A stretch of 64,000 bases of DNA from Nitrosomonas sp. PY1 (GCF_022836435.1 NZ_BQXC01000001.1:534400-598399), one strand, 5' to 3'. Positions 1 to 10,013 are shown, counted from the stretch's first letter. Program-made: numbers and translations. Notes: generated by a model from the letters alone, not told the origin.

Positions 1-815
1 TACCTGATATGTCTGCAGGTTGTTCGATGGCCGATATGGCGAGCTTATCGAATGTAGAGAGAGCTTGGCGTGATTTAGCGGATGTCTTGGATCCCGATGA
101 AAAAATCACACCGGTAACCTACATCAATTCGGCAGCAGATCTAAAAGCTTTCTGTGGCGAGCACGGTGGAATTGTATGTACTTCCAGCAATGCTGGTAAA
201 GTACTGCAATGGTCTTTTAAGCAGCGAGAAAAGGTATTGTTTTTTCCAGACCAACATTTAGGGCGTTGGAGCGGTCATCAATTGGGTATCCCTTTGGATG
301 AAATGGTAGTGTGGAATTTTGATGAACCTTTAGGAGGGCTTACGCCTGAGCAAATTAAGAAAGCCAAAATTCTACTGTGGAAAGGCCATTGCTCGGTTCA
401 TCAAATGTTCCAACCACATCACATTATCCGGTTTCGTAATCAGCATCCGGATGGCATCGTTATTTCCCACCCAGAATGTAGCTTTGAGGTTTGTAAAGCA
501 TCCGATTTTGTCGGCTCTACGGAATACATTATCAGAACCATTGCTGAGGCGCCAAATGATACGCGCTGGTTAGTTGGTACCGAGTTGAATCTGGTCAGTA
601 GAATTACTGAGGAATTTAAGTCGCAAGGAAAGATTATTCAATTTATGTCACCGATGGTGTGTATGTGTTCAACTATGGCACGTATCGATCCACAGCATTT
701 GGCTTGGACACTGGAAAATCTAGTCAATGGTAATGTGGTCAATCAAATCAAAGTACCGGAAAGTGAGGCCAAGCTCGCTAAATTATCATTGGATCGAATG
801 CTAAAGATCTCATAG
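1..815 (+). CDS. nadA: Quinolinate synthase NadA, 5'-truncated by window edge
   Basis: This is the C-terminal 270 or so residues of quinolinate synthase, the [4Fe-4S] enzyme that condenses iminoaspartate with dihydroxyacetone phosphate in NAD biosynthesis. The reading frame is open to the window edge (the codons before the first ATG at position 9 read Pro-Asp, matching the family context PDMSAGCSMADM), so that Met is internal and the true start lies upstream. The three cluster-cysteine regions are visible: GCSMADM at the left edge, HPECSFEVC in the middle and MVCMCSTM near the end. The full family length is about 350-370 residues. The next gene starts 13 bp after the stop, suggesting co-transcription. 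Confidence 0.95.
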   Translation, partial: PDMSAGCSMADMASLSNVERAWRDLADVLDPDEKITPVTYINSAADLKAFCGEHGGIVCTSSNAGKVLQWSFKQREKVLFFPDQHLGRWSGHQLGIPLDEMVVWNFDEPLGGLTPEQIKKAKILLWKGHCSVHQMFQPHHIIRFRNQHPDGIVISHPECSFEVCKASDFVGSTEYIIRTIAEAPNDTRWLVGTELNLVSRITEEFKSQGKIIQFMSPMVCMCSTMARIDPQHLAWTLENLVNGNVVNQIKVPESEAKLAKLSLDRMLKIS

Positions 816-828
816 TTTTATTCATGCT

Positions 829-1860
829 ATGAAGACTGTATCTTTTTCTTTTGAAAGTGCTGTTATCACGGAGCAACAGCGCGAACAGATTTCTCGTGCT
901 ATGAGTATCTTGAATGCTGGTGGAGTGGTCGCTTTTCCGACAGAAACAGTTTATGGCCTTGGTGCTGACGTGACAAATCTCGAAGCGATTAGCAGTATTT
1001 ATCGTATCAAACAAAGACCGATGAATCATCCTCTGATAGTACATATCGCTGATTTTTCGTGTCTGTCAGAATGGGCGCAAGCAATACCGGACACCGCTTT
1101 GAAGCTCGCAGCACGATTCTGGCCTGGGCCATTGACTTTGATTCTGAAACGTAGTCGATGTGTACCGGATATTGTAACGGGTGGGCAAGATACCGTGGGG
1201 ATACGCGTTCCTGGACATCCCATTGCATTAGCTTTGCTTCGATCTCTGGGGCGGGGTAGGGCGCTTGCTGCACCCTCTGCTAATCGTTTCGGTCGAATCA
1301 GTCCAACCACGGCAGCACACGTGCAGAAAGAATTGGGCACAGAAATTAGCATGATTTTAGATGGAGGATCGTGTGCGGTCGGTTTGGAAAGCACGATAGT
1401 CAGCTTTGTGGGCGATAACCCTAAAGTGCTTAGGCCGGGTGGAATTGCTTTGGCTGAGCTCGAATCAGTACTCGGTGCATCGATTAGTATGATGCATCGG
1501 TCTGATTCATCCACGATTCGTGTGCCAGGGTCCTTGTCTTCGCACTATGCGCCAACGACACCACTCAAATTATGTGCGACGGAACAGTTGTGGCAGTATG
1601 CGCAAAAAATGACGAATCAGCAGTTAAAAACGATGGTTATCACTTGGTCTCCGATTCAACTACCTTTGCAGCAAAATGAATATCTACAACATTGCTCCAT
1701 GCCCAATGATCCTGAATCTTATGGTAGGGAGTTATATGCGATTTTGCATCAGTTCGACCAGGCAGAATTTGATTATTTATTGGTCGAGATGGTGCCTGAT
1801 CATCCCAACTGGGTAGCTATTGAGGACCGCCTGCAGCGAGCCAGTCATCGCGCATCATAA
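829..1860 (+). CDS. tsaC: L-threonylcarbamoyladenylate synthase (Sua5/TsaC long form)
   Basis: A 343-residue protein that makes threonylcarbamoyl-AMP from threonine, bicarbonate and ATP for the t6A modification of ANN-decoding tRNAs. The N-terminal two thirds is the YrdC/TsaC fold: the ETVYGLGAD segment, a KQRPMNHPL segment (the KRxxxxPL binding motif) and SANRFGRISPT. A C-terminal Sua5 domain follows a linker containing PGSLSSHYAP, which closes over the active site in Sua5 proteins; short TsaC proteins (about 190 residues) lack it. The gene starts 13 bp after nadA. The call is firm; the symbol could equally be sua5 or ywlC. Confidence 0.93.
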   Translation: MKTVSFSFESAVITEQQREQISRAMSILNAGGVVAFPTETVYGLGADVTNLEAISSIYRIKQRPMNHPLIVHIADFSCLSEWAQAIPDTALKLAARFWPGPLTLILKRSRCVPDIVTGGQDTVGIRVPGHPIALALLRSLGRGRALAAPSANRFGRISPTTAAHVQKELGTEISMILDGGSCAVGLESTIVSFVGDNPKVLRPGGIALAELESVLGASISMMHRSDSSTIRVPGSLSSHYAPTTPLKLCATEQLWQYAQKMTNQQLKTMVITWSPIQLPLQQNEYLQHCSMPNDPESYGRELYAILHQFDQAEFDYLLVEMVPDHPNWVAIEDRLQRASHRAS

Positions 1861-1889
1861 AATTATATTGTTAATTGAGGCTAAGTTAT

Positions 1890-2657
1890 ATGAATTCCGG
1901 TAACACTTTACAAGCTGTTTTATTTGACGTCGATGGAACTCTAGCAGATACCGAACAAGATGGTCATCGCGTCGCTTTTAATCAAGCATTCAAAGAAAAT
2001 GGATTGAATTGGCAGTGGAGTATTGAGCTTTATGGTGAATTGTTACAGATAACGGGAGGTAAAGAACGTATTCGCTACTATTTAGAAAGATATTCTCCAG
2101 AATTATTGAGCAGAAATGATTTGAAGGATTGGATCGTGCATTTACATAAAACCAAAACGGGTTTTTATGAAATGTTTATGGAAAAAGGCAGCATTCCATT
2201 ACGGCCAGGAGTGGCCCGGTTGATTCATGAGCTACGTGACAAAAAAATAAAGCTAGCCATTGCCACAACCACTACGTTGGAAAATGTTACTTCGCTATTA
2301 AAATCTACTCTTGGAGAAGAATCCATCGATTGGTTTGATGTGATTGGTGCTGGAGATATTGTATCGATGAAGAAGCCTGCTCCCGATATTTATCACTGGG
2401 TATTGGATCAGCTTAAATTGAATGCGCGGCAGTGTATTGCAATTGAAGACTCCGAGAATGGATTAAAATCGGCGATAGCAGCGAATCTGCAAACATTGAT
2501 TACAGTCAACGATTACACGCATTTGCAAGACTTTTCTGGTGCGCTAGCAATTTTGTCTGATTTGGGTGAGCCAGAAAAACCATTTATCCAAATTAATGGG
2601 AAAACTTTCAAGCAGCAGTGGATTGATTACCAGAGTCTTAATCACATGCTGGAATAA
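1890..2657 (+). CDS. cbbY: CbbY-like HAD-family phosphatase
   Basis: A HAD-superfamily hydrolase of 255 residues. It has motif I FDVDGTLADTE near the N-terminus (nucleophilic and acid/base Asp), a helical cap of about 90 residues, motif II IATTTT, a motif III Lys in KKPAPDIY and motif IV IEDSENG. The motif pattern matches CbbY, which in autotrophs removes xylulose-1,5-bisphosphate, an inhibitor of RuBisCO; general sugar-phosphatase activity is the alternative. I chose ATG 1890 because GAGG lies 9 bases upstream; a TTG at 1875 would add five residues but has no ribosome site. It lies 29 bp after tsaC. Substrate is inferred from the family. Confidence 0.82.
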   Translation: MNSGNTLQAVLFDVDGTLADTEQDGHRVAFNQAFKENGLNWQWSIELYGELLQITGGKERIRYYLERYSPELLSRNDLKDWIVHLHKTKTGFYEMFMEKGSIPLRPGVARLIHELRDKKIKLAIATTTTLENVTSLLKSTLGEESIDWFDVIGAGDIVSMKKPAPDIYHWVLDQLKLNARQCIAIEDSENGLKSAIAANLQTLITVNDYTHLQDFSGALAILSDLGEPEKPFIQINGKTFKQQWIDYQSLNHMLE

Positions 2658-2804
2658 TGGTTGATATTGAATGGGTTATTAAAGATTAATTTGAACTACT
2701 GTTAATCGTATCAGTCTATTTCATAGAATTATACTGTTCATTATGAGTTAGGAAGTTGAATGGAGAATTCTTTTTTTAATAATTAAGTATAAAGGGATAG
2801 GCTT

Positions 2805-3155
2805 ATGAAACGCATTAAATTACCTTTGATCGTTGTGATCGCTGCACTTTTTATTAGTTTTTCGTCAATTGCGGCGGATATTAATCCACATGTTGCAGAA
2901 GCTATAGAGCATGCAGAGTCTGCACAGACACACGGAAAAGCAGGTCATGCTAAAGAATTGCAAACGCATGCAGAAGAAAGCCTAAAACATGCAAAAGCTG
3001 CGGAAAGTGGGCTTTCTGGTGCTAGCAAACAACATGTTGCCGAATCCGTTACACATTTGAACGAGGCCATTGCGCATGCTAAACAAAATCATGCAGATGA
3101 GGCTACTAAGCATGTTAGTGAAGCTTTGGTCCACTTAAAAGAATCTTCTAAATAA
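2805..3155 (+). CDS. smbP: Small periplasmic His-rich metal-binding protein SmbP
   Basis: A 116-residue protein with a clear signal peptide (hydrophobic core IVVIAALFISFSS, probable cut after SIAA) and a mature part built of amphipathic helix with His at roughly seven-residue spacing. I count 12 His and no Cys in the mature chain, with Ala/Glu/Lys/His making up most of it. This matches SmbP, purified from the Nitrosomonas europaea periplasm and shown to bind Cu(II) and other divalent metals. An AAGGGAT ribosome site precedes the ATG. The 147 bp gap before it suggests its own promoter. A weak 7-bp hairpin (3168-3174/3192-3198) lies between this gene and the convergent epimerase. Confidence 0.9.
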   Translation: MKRIKLPLIVVIAALFISFSSIAADINPHVAEAIEHAESAQTHGKAGHAKELQTHAEESLKHAKAAESGLSGASKQHVAESVTHLNEAIAHAKQNHADEATKHVSEALVHLKESSK

Positions 3156-3215
3156 TTGTTATGTCAGGCTAGAAGCTTGTTTAGTTAGAGTTTCTAGCTT
3201 AAGAAGAGTTTTAAG

Positions 3216-4199
3216 TTAGCGGTAAATCTTCACAAAGAAATCCACAGTTTCTTTCAATCCTTCCATGAAGTGGTGTGTTGGAGCGTATCCAATTAAGGAA
3301 TGGGCTAATGATGTATCTGCTAAGGAGTTTCGGATATCTCCGGCACGTGGGGCACGATGGATTGCCTCGTGCTGGGATTGCAATATATTCCTGATTGCGT
3401 CGTACATATAGTTTACGGTAAATTTTTCACCCACAGCTACATTGATTACTTTACCAAAAGCTTGCTGGTTTTCGCAAAATAGAGCACGAATATTGGCTTG
3501 GACTGCATTATCCACAAACGTGAAATCGCGAGTTTGTTCGCCATCGCCATTGATATAAACAGGTGTTTTGTCGAGAATTCCTTTGATGAAAAGTGGTATA
3601 ACAGCTGCATAGGGGCCATTGGGATCTTGTCTTGGTCCAAATACATTAAAATATCTAAAACCTATGACTTGCATGCCATATAGTTCATGAAAGACAGAAG
3701 CGTATTGTTCATTTGTTTTTTTTGTTACCGCATAAGGTGAGAGTGGTTCTCCTACGCGATTTTCAATTTTGGGTAGCGTGGGTTCGCTGCCGTAAACAGA
3801 GGACGATGAAGCGTATACAAATGTTTTAATGCGAGCATCTTTTGCAGCAGTTATCATGTTAACGAAGCCCGTAATATTGACTTCATTGGTAGTAAGAGGG
3901 TCTTTTATTGAGCGAGGAACTGAACCCAGGGCGGCTTGGTGAGATACATAATCGATTCCTTCGCAGGCTTCCTTGCAAGTAGCAAAATCTCGTATGTCGC
4001 CTCGAATGAATTCAAAAGCTGGATGATTACTAAAGAGATCTATATTTTTTTGTAGGCCCGTGCTCAGATTATCTAATACTCTAACTTTTTTAGCTTTATT
4101 GTTTAACAGATACTCAACGATATGCGAACCGATGAAACCTGCTCCTCCGGTGATAAGAAAAGTATGCTGATCAAATGGACTTGAATGAAATAAAGTCAT
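3216..4199 (-). CDS. UDP-N-acetylglucosamine 4-epimerase (WbpP/TviC type)
   Basis: An extended short-chain dehydrogenase of 327 residues. It shows the GGAGFIGSH nucleotide-binding loop, a catalytic Ser run (YASSSSVYG) and YAVTK (catalytic Tyr-x-x-x-Lys), then RYFNVFGPRQDPNGPYAAVIP, characteristic of WbpP-like enzymes that prefer N-acetylated UDP-hexoses. The role is interconversion of UDP-GlcNAc and UDP-GalNAc (or the uronate forms) for surface polysaccharide. Its ATG overlaps the stop of the upstream dehydrogenase by one base (TGATG), so the two are translationally coupled. An alternative TTG one codon earlier is less likely. The exact sugar is inferred. Confidence 0.87.
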   Translation of the reverse strand: MTLFHSSPFDQHTFLITGGAGFIGSHIVEYLLNNKAKKVRVLDNLSTGLQKNIDLFSNHPAFEFIRGDIRDFATCKEACEGIDYVSHQAALGSVPRSIKDPLTTNEVNITGFVNMITAAKDARIKTFVYASSSSVYGSEPTLPKIENRVGEPLSPYAVTKKTNEQYASVFHELYGMQVIGFRYFNVFGPRQDPNGPYAAVIPLFIKGILDKTPVYINGDGEQTRDFTFVDNAVQANIRALFCENQQAFGKVINVAVGEKFTVNYMYDAIRNILQSQHEAIHRAPRAGDIRNSLADTSLAHSLIGYAPTHHFMEGLKETVDFFVKIYR

Positions 4200-5488
4200 C
4201 AAAGGCTCCAGTATTTAAGATTCTTAATTTTGTTTCTGAATTGGCCTTTGATATCAATTAAAATACCATTGGGCTTTAACAATGACTTAAAATATTCTTC
4301 AGTTAAGTCTTTGTATTCACTGTGGTTGACTGCTGCGATGATTGCATCATAACTTGTTCCTATCTTTTCACATAAACCAAAGCCATATTCATGTTTCACT
4401 TCATCATCATTTGCGCGAGGATCGGATACGTCCACCTGTACCTGATATGCGACTAGCTCATTATAGACATCGGCTACTTTTGAGTTACGAATATCCGATA
4501 CGTTTTCTTTGAATGTACACCCCATAATCAGTACTTTAGCTTGCGCTATATTGACACCGGATTTAATGATGGCTTGAACTGTTTTTTTTGCAACATGATT
4601 AGCCATTTCGTCATTAATAGTTCTACCAGATAAAATGACGCGACTGTTATAACCAATCTGTTGTGATTTGTAAGTAAGATAATAGGGATCTACACCGATA
4701 CAATGACCTCCAACTAATCCAGGGAAAAACTTCAGAAAATTCCATTTGGTTCCGGCCGCTTCAAGTACTTCAAAAGTATTAATATTCATTTTGTCGAAAA
4801 TGATCGATAGCTCGTTCATAAGTGCGATGTTTAAATCGCGTTGTGTATTTTCAATAATCTTTGCTGCTTCGGCTACCTTCACTGAGCCAGCTCGATGTAT
4901 GCCGGCTTTTACTACCAAATGGTAAACCTTCGCAATTTGATCAAGCGCCTCCGCATCGCTCCCAGATACTACTTTCACGATGGTTTCCAGTGTATGAAGC
5001 TTATCGCCGGGATTGATTCTTTCAGGGGAATATCCATATTTAAAATCGATACCGGCCTTCAATCCAGATGATTTCTCTATAACAGGTAAGCAATCTTCTT
5101 CAGTGCATCCGGGATATACCGTTGATTCATATACTACATAATCTCCTTTTTTAATAACTTTTCCGACTGTTTCAGAAGCCCTTGAAATAGCTGTTAAATC
5201 AGGAACGTTATGCGAATCAACAGGAGTGGGTACAGCTACGATAAAAAATTTTGCTTTTTTTAAAACACTTAAATCGTTTGTGAATTCGATATCGCAGTCA
5301 ATGAAATCATCCTCAGTCAATTCGTTGCTAGGATCAATGTTATTTCGCATCATTTCTAATCTATCTGCATGAATATCAAATCCTATTACCTTGATTTTTT
5401 TGGCAAATGATAGTGCGATGGGTAATCCTACATAACCTAGCCCAATAACTGCAAGTGTATTTTCTTTATTGAAAAGTGATTGATACAT
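4199..5488 (-). CDS. UDP-N-acetylhexosamine 6-dehydrogenase (WbpO/TviB type)
   Basis: A nucleotide-sugar dehydrogenase of 429 residues, making a UDP-N-acetylhexosaminuronate with two NAD+. It has an N-terminal Rossmann loop VIGLGYVGLP, the ESTVYPGCTEE segment, and the catalytic Cys in FPGLVGGHCIGVDPYYL; the C-terminal UDP-binding domain contains MGCTFKENVSDIRNS. It is coupled to the 4-epimerase, a pairing known for making UDP-GalNAcA in Vi-antigen and O-antigen pathways. No other glycan genes are on this strand nearby, so the polysaccharide is probably assembled by genes elsewhere. Confidence 0.87.
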   Translation of the reverse strand: MYQSLFNKENTLAVIGLGYVGLPIALSFAKKIKVIGFDIHADRLEMMRNNIDPSNELTEDDFIDCDIEFTNDLSVLKKAKFFIVAVPTPVDSHNVPDLTAISRASETVGKVIKKGDYVVYESTVYPGCTEEDCLPVIEKSSGLKAGIDFKYGYSPERINPGDKLHTLETIVKVVSGSDAEALDQIAKVYHLVVKAGIHRAGSVKVAEAAKIIENTQRDLNIALMNELSIIFDKMNINTFEVLEAAGTKWNFLKFFPGLVGGHCIGVDPYYLTYKSQQIGYNSRVILSGRTINDEMANHVAKKTVQAIIKSGVNIAQAKVLIMGCTFKENVSDIRNSKVADVYNELVAYQVQVDVSDPRANDDEVKHEYGFGLCEKIGTSYDAIIAAVNHSEYKDLTEEYFKSLLKPNGILIDIKGQFRNKIKNLKYWSL

Positions 5489-6496
5489 AGATATAGATAT
5501 TATTAAGTTTCTGATAAATGATAAAAAAACAAGTTTGGCGATTATTGGTATTTAAAACGGATATCAATTGTTAGATTAGATAATTACTTGCTCATGAGAA
5601 TTTGAGCGTAAATAGCAATTATTCAAAAATAAGCCAAAAATAAGCTTGTGACTTGTAAAAAAGTACTTAATTTGAGTTAGATGAGCAAACATCCGCGCAC
5701 TTTAGCATACTTAGCCATCCCAGAAAAGATAAGGGTAGGTTTTGTTGAAGGGGTGACTAGTATGCGTTATTAGATTTATTAAAGTATTTTTGTAATTAAT
5801 ATTCTTTTCGTAGTTTGCGTATAAGACTGGGAGAGCGCTCTTTTGTAGAGAGCGCAAGCATCTTTGTTTTCAGTCTTTACAAGGTGCCGATCAGCAGGAA
5901 TTTGCACTCGATGTTGTTGTCACGCTCCGCTGTGTGTCGCTTTTGCAATCATCATATGTTTTTCGAATCTCGCTCCTTTGATTCCCGGTAATCATTTCAT
6001 CAAACTCATGTAAAGCTGCATAAATCCTTTGCTACAGGCAAAGATGGTCTGTTTGTTCGCTCTATTTTGTAAAATAATTTGTGAAACAATGATTGACATG
6101 GTATTTTTTCCCACGTATATTTTCAAAAGAGGGAAATAATCACACGAAATAATTTCGATGTTTTCTTCTGAAGCTAGGGTTTTGTGATTTTTGTATTACC
6201 CCCTAAAGCCCCCTAAAAATCGTAGCGAATCTTGAGTCATGAGGTTTGTTTTGATTGAGTAGGATTCTGTGAGTTTCTTATTGTTAATCAAATAATAAGA
6301 AATATTTGTTCAAAACGTAATAATGAAAAATTGGAGGATAACAAGATCGATTCAATGCGATTAGAGCGGTTCTTTTATCAGTGACTAGCTGCGTAATGTA
6401 AATGTGCATAGTCTCACAAAGCTAAGCATAAAGTGGCAGACAACGGTGATCGAGCCGACATAATTGATTTTAATGAAGATAACGAAAGGATTTTTA
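5489..6496. other. About 1 kb AT-rich stretch without a recognisable gene
   Basis: No convincing coding frame was seen on either strand; ORFs here are short and unlike known families. It contains a perfect 7-bp hairpin (5835-5841 with 5849-5855, stem GCGCTCT, 7-base loop) and a direct repeat of CCCCCTAAA-type sequence around 6200-6225. The region probably holds the promoter of the minus-strand dehydrogenase operon and that of the plus-strand secreted protein. Its length and low coding content suggest a decayed insertion, but I could not identify any transposase or phage remnant. Confidence 0.5.
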
Positions 6497-7633
6497 ATGA
6501 AAAAATGTTTTAACTACGAAATGAATAATACACAAGACGATAAATTTTTGCTTAAAATTAAAAGATCTTGTAATTTAATTTTTGGGGTGGTCTTTGTCAT
6601 AGGCATGAGTTTAATTCCCTTGGGAGCAGTAAATGCTGGTGCAATGAAATGGCATCCTGGTCACTACTATATACTTACACCTAAGCAAAAATCGATTGAT
6701 TCATACATGAATATGGTTTATGACGAAATGCAAAGTACGCCGGCCTTGCGCGGAATACAAGCGCGTTTTTCATGGCCAGAACTAGAGCCCTCAAAAGGTG
6801 TTTATAATTTTGCATTGATTGATAAACTTCTTGCGCAGCTATCCAGTCGAAAAAAACGACTTTTTGTTCATTTGGGGTTAAAATCATTTGATCTCAACGG
6901 AAATGTTGTTCCTGCTTACATGACAACACCTGAATATGAGGGGGGGCAATTTAATTGGGCGAAGTCTGGTTCAAGTACACCCAAAGGGCGCAACGTAAAG
7001 CTATGGAACGCAAAAGTTAGGGATCGCTTGGCAGCGTTATTTGCTGCAATGGGAAAACGATATAATTCGCATCCTTATTTTGAAGGCATCACAATGAATG
7101 AAACGGCTCTTGGAAATGCGTTACCAAGAATGTCGGATGCTCAAGTAAGCGGTTGGTTTGATAACTTGGCCATTCTTCATCAAAAAATCCGCGTGGCATT
7201 TCCAAACACTGTGACATTTCATTATTTAAACTACCCACGGGATCAATTGGCAGAGGTGATTGGGAAATTTAGACAATCCGATACTGGAATAGGTTGTCCT
7301 GATGTGTTTCTAGAAGATCCAGGTGTGCACCATCCAACAGGGATTTATAGCTATTATCGTAAGAATAATGGTGTACTGCCTTTAATGGTGCAAATTGAGC
7401 ATGCCAATTACCTCAATACCCGCCATGACAACACGGGGTATGTGCCGACCATGGCTCAACTGCACAATTTTGCCAAGAATGAATTGGATGTTAATTATAT
7501 TTTTTGGACAAGGCTTCCACAATATAAAGATAAAATTCTTGAGCATTTGAGATATAAAGCTCAAACAGCGGACGCATCAGGTGGGTTACGTTCTAACTGC
7601 CCAAGTGCGTTTTCATCTTGTAATACAAACTAA
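6497..7633 (+). CDS. Secreted glycoside-hydrolase-like TIM-barrel protein
   Basis: A 378-residue exported protein of uncertain family. ATG 6497 is preceded by AAAGGA at 6 bases, and is preferred to the upstream TTG 6464 and ATG 6473. The N-terminus has a long charged stretch, then a hydrophobic segment ending in an Ala-rich cleavage region (about residue 46). The mature part contains FSWPELEPSKGVYNF, the pattern at the second strand of many (beta/alpha)8 glycosidases such as GH5/GH42-like enzymes, and TMNETALGN, where Asn-Glu (residues 201-202) looks like a clan-A acid/base pair. The nucleophile is not obvious; Glu in QIEHANY is a candidate. Likely acts on exopolysaccharide, by inference only. 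Confidence 0.55.
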   Translation: MKKCFNYEMNNTQDDKFLLKIKRSCNLIFGVVFVIGMSLIPLGAVNAGAMKWHPGHYYILTPKQKSIDSYMNMVYDEMQSTPALRGIQARFSWPELEPSKGVYNFALIDKLLAQLSSRKKRLFVHLGLKSFDLNGNVVPAYMTTPEYEGGQFNWAKSGSSTPKGRNVKLWNAKVRDRLAALFAAMGKRYNSHPYFEGITMNETALGNALPRMSDAQVSGWFDNLAILHQKIRVAFPNTVTFHYLNYPRDQLAEVIGKFRQSDTGIGCPDVFLEDPGVHHPTGIYSYYRKNNGVLPLMVQIEHANYLNTRHDNTGYVPTMAQLHNFAKNELDVNYIFWTRLPQYKDKILEHLRYKAQTADASGGLRSNCPSAFSSCNTN

Positions 7634-7675
7634 TAAAGTTATTTAGAAGTTTTTTACTAAGATATTCTGCCGTAT

Positions 7676-7727
7676 AAACAAGGATACTGCTATATAATTT
7701 AGTATGTATCCTTGTTTGTTTTCTTTT
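7676..7727 (+). terminator. Rho-independent terminator after secreted glycosidase-like gene
   Basis: A perfect 12-bp stem (7676-7687, AAACAAGGATAC, with 7706-7717) encloses an 18-base loop and is followed by a T-rich run (TTTGTTTTCTTTT). It lies 43 bp after the stop codon and should end the preceding plus-strand transcript. Confidence 0.75.
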
Positions 7728-7879
7728 GATGGAAATTAAATCGACTGAAGTGATAAATTTATTTTTATTATCGAATAGCTTAACAAAATGGGCTTTTCTT
7801 TGAATGATGAGAAACTTGGGTTTTGATAGACTTGAAAAATATTGTTTGAGTCAATTGATTGCTTTTGATTGGGTTTCTT

Positions 7880-8746
7880 ATGGAAAACGACCATACTACG
7901 AACTTTCTAAGAAAATTTTTTCGTTCACATTGGAGTAGCCGATCCATGTTATGGAAGGTTTTTTTTTATATAAAGGATTCGCTTCAATCTTTTTTTTCTG
8001 CTGCATTACTAACAATTGATTATTTTTTGTTTTCTTTCCAGCAAGATCGTACAAAAAGATTATTCAGGCAGAGCGAATACATTCATTTTGAAACTCATTG
8101 CATTAATCTTCTTCGTAGAACCGATAAGAGAAAATTTATTGAAGATCAGTTTGATAATGTAAGTTTTAATTTGAAAATGTTTCCTGCGGTTGATGGCGCG
8201 ATCATTGATACAGCAGATCTCGTGAAGCGAGGTGTTCTTTCACCCGATAATAAAGATCTTGGTTCCGGAAAACCTCTTTCTTTAGCACAAATAGGAGTAT
8301 ACCTTTCCCATTATACACTTTGGGAGAAAGCGGCCAATTCAGTCAATAAAATCACTTTCATTCTTGAAGACGACGCATTGATTCAATGCGATGCGGCTAC
8401 ATTACAAAAATTTACTCACTATATTCCAGAAGATACAGATATCTTTTTCATTAACCATAGAAAAAATAGAATACAGCACATCAATCCGTATGTGTCAAAA
8501 TTTGTGGGGCGTTTCTGGGGACTTACAGCCTATTTTTTGACAAAAAATGGAGCAAAAAAATTACTTGAATTGACTACCCCCATTCATATGAGTGTTGATG
8601 ATATGATCAGTCAATTGAATGAAAAAGGATTGATCAATTGTTATTGCTCTCGCCAAGAGCTGGTTGTTGAGTGTAGTAACGCGAAAGACACCAAGAACTT
8701 TCGCTTCGCAAGCGATATTCTTGATCGAACACAAGAGAAGAAATAA
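7880..8746 (+). CDS. Glycosyltransferase family 25 protein
   Basis: A 288-residue protein of the LOS/LPS GT25 family. After about 60 N-terminal residues with a hydrophobic stretch it shows the GT25 signature: INLLRRTDKRKFIEDQF, the SLAQIGVYLSHYTLWEKA helix, the metal-binding DxD-like LEDDA, and FWGLTAYFLTKNGAKKLLEL followed by HMSVDDMISQL. These enzymes add galactose or related sugars to lipooligosaccharide. The start is uncertain: TTG 7859 is possible, but ATG 7880 is preferred; neither has a strong ribosome site. It converges on rho, with only 7 bp between stops. Confidence 0.78.
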   Translation: MENDHTTNFLRKFFRSHWSSRSMLWKVFFYIKDSLQSFFSAALLTIDYFLFSFQQDRTKRLFRQSEYIHFETHCINLLRRTDKRKFIEDQFDNVSFNLKMFPAVDGAIIDTADLVKRGVLSPDNKDLGSGKPLSLAQIGVYLSHYTLWEKAANSVNKITFILEDDALIQCDAATLQKFTHYIPEDTDIFFINHRKNRIQHINPYVSKFVGRFWGLTAYFLTKNGAKKLLELTTPIHMSVDDMISQLNEKGLINCYCSRQELVVECSNAKDTKNFRFASDILDRTQEKK

Positions 8747-8753
8747 TGTGAAT

Positions 8754-10013
8754 TTAAACTCGTTTCATCGAGTCAAAGAAGTCAGAATTGTTTTTAGTTC
8801 CTTTGACTTTATCAAGTAAAAAAGCCATAGCATCCATATCATCCATTGGATGAAGCAACTTACGCAAAACCCAAATTTTTTGTAAAATATCGGAGGATAT
8901 AAGGAGTTCTTCGCGGCGCGTTCCTGAGCGATTGACATTAATGGCTGGATAAATACGTTTTTCTGCCATGCGTCGATCCAAATGGATTTCCATATTGCCA
9001 GTACCCTTAAATTCCTCATAAATAACGTCGTCCATACGCGATCCGGTATCAATCAACGCAGTTGCGATAATCGTTAAAGACCCGCCTTCCTCAATATTTC
9101 TTGCGGCACCGAAAAAACGTTTCGGGCGCTGTAACGCGCTGGCATCGACACCACCAGTCAGTACCTTACCTGAAGCAGGAACCACCGTATTATAGGCGCG
9201 TGCCAACCGCGTAATGGAATCAAGCAATATAACGACATCTTTTTTATGCTCAACCAAACGCTTGGCTTTTTCAATGACCATATCGGCTACTTGTACGTGG
9301 CGTGTTGCGGCTTCGTCAAAAGTAGAGGAGATGACCTCACCTCGAACTGAACGAGTCATTTCAGTTACTTCCTCGGGGCGTTCATCAATAAGCAAAACTA
9401 TCAAAATAACGTCAGGATAATTTGCCTCAATAGAATGCGCAATGTGCTGAAGCATCACAGTTTTACCCGACTTAGGGCTGGCAACCAATAAACCACGTTG
9501 TCCTTTTCCGATAGGTGCAATTAAATCAATGATGCGGCCGGTTATGTTTTCTTCGGCTCTAATATCGCGTTCTAGTATAAGGCGCTCATTGGGAAATAGG
9601 GGGGTAAGATTCTCGAATAGGATTTTTTGTTTAGAGTTTTCTGGAGGCTCGTTATTGACTTTATCAACTTTAACTAATGCAAAGTATCGTTCGCCATCCT
9701 TAGGTGGGCGAATTTCCCCATCAATCGAGTCGCCTGTATGTAGATTGAAGCGTCGAATTTGGCTGGGTGAAATATAAATATCATCTGGACCAGCTAAATA
9801 AGATGTGTCAGGGGATCGTAAAAAGCCAAAGCCATCTTGTAATATCTCTAGCGTTCCGTGTCCATAAATGGTTTCACCTTTCCGAGCTTGATTTTTTAAT
9901 AAGGCAAAAATCAAATCCTGTTTGCGCATTCGATTGGCGCCATCAATTTCATATTCGACGGCCATTTTGACTAACTCTGTAACATGAAGATTTTTTAAAT
10001 CAGATAAGCGCAT
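8754..10013 (-). CDS. rho: Transcription termination factor Rho
   Basis: A full-length 419-residue Rho hexameric RNA-dependent ATPase. The N-terminal helical and cold-shock RNA-binding domain includes [29 protein letters not shown]. The motor part has Walker [11 protein letters not shown], Walker [10 protein letters not shown], the Q-loop ([21 protein letters not shown]), the arginine-finger and R-loop regions, and the C-terminal [15 protein letters not shown]. It is downstream of trxA on the same strand with a 143 bp gap, an arrangement common in proteobacteria. Nothing is missing compared with the family. Confidence 0.98.
   Translation of the reverse strand: MRLSDLKNLHVTELVKMAVEYEIDGANRMRKQDLIFALLKNQARKGETIYGHGTLEILQDGFGFLRSPDTSYLAGPDDIYISPSQIRRFNLHTGDSIDGEIRPPKDGERYFALVKVDKVNNEPPENSKQKILFENLTPLFPNERLILERDIRAEENITGRIIDLIAPIGKGQRGLLVASPKSGKTVMLQHIAHSIEANYPDVILIVLLIDERPEEVTEMTRSVRGEVISSTFDEAATRHVQVADMVIEKAKRLVEHKKDVVILLDSITRLARAYNTVVPASGKVLTGGVDASALQRPKRFFGAARNIEEGGSLTIIATALIDTGSRMDDVIYEEFKGTGNMEIHLDRRMAEKRIYPAINVNRSGTRREELLISSDILQKIWVLRKLLHPMDDMDAMAFLLDKVKGTKNNSDFFDSMKRV

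Noticed and set aside
5650-5775. Short ORF from about 5680 (about 29 codons) in the gene-poor region
   Set aside because: Too short, no ribosome site and no recognisable similarity.
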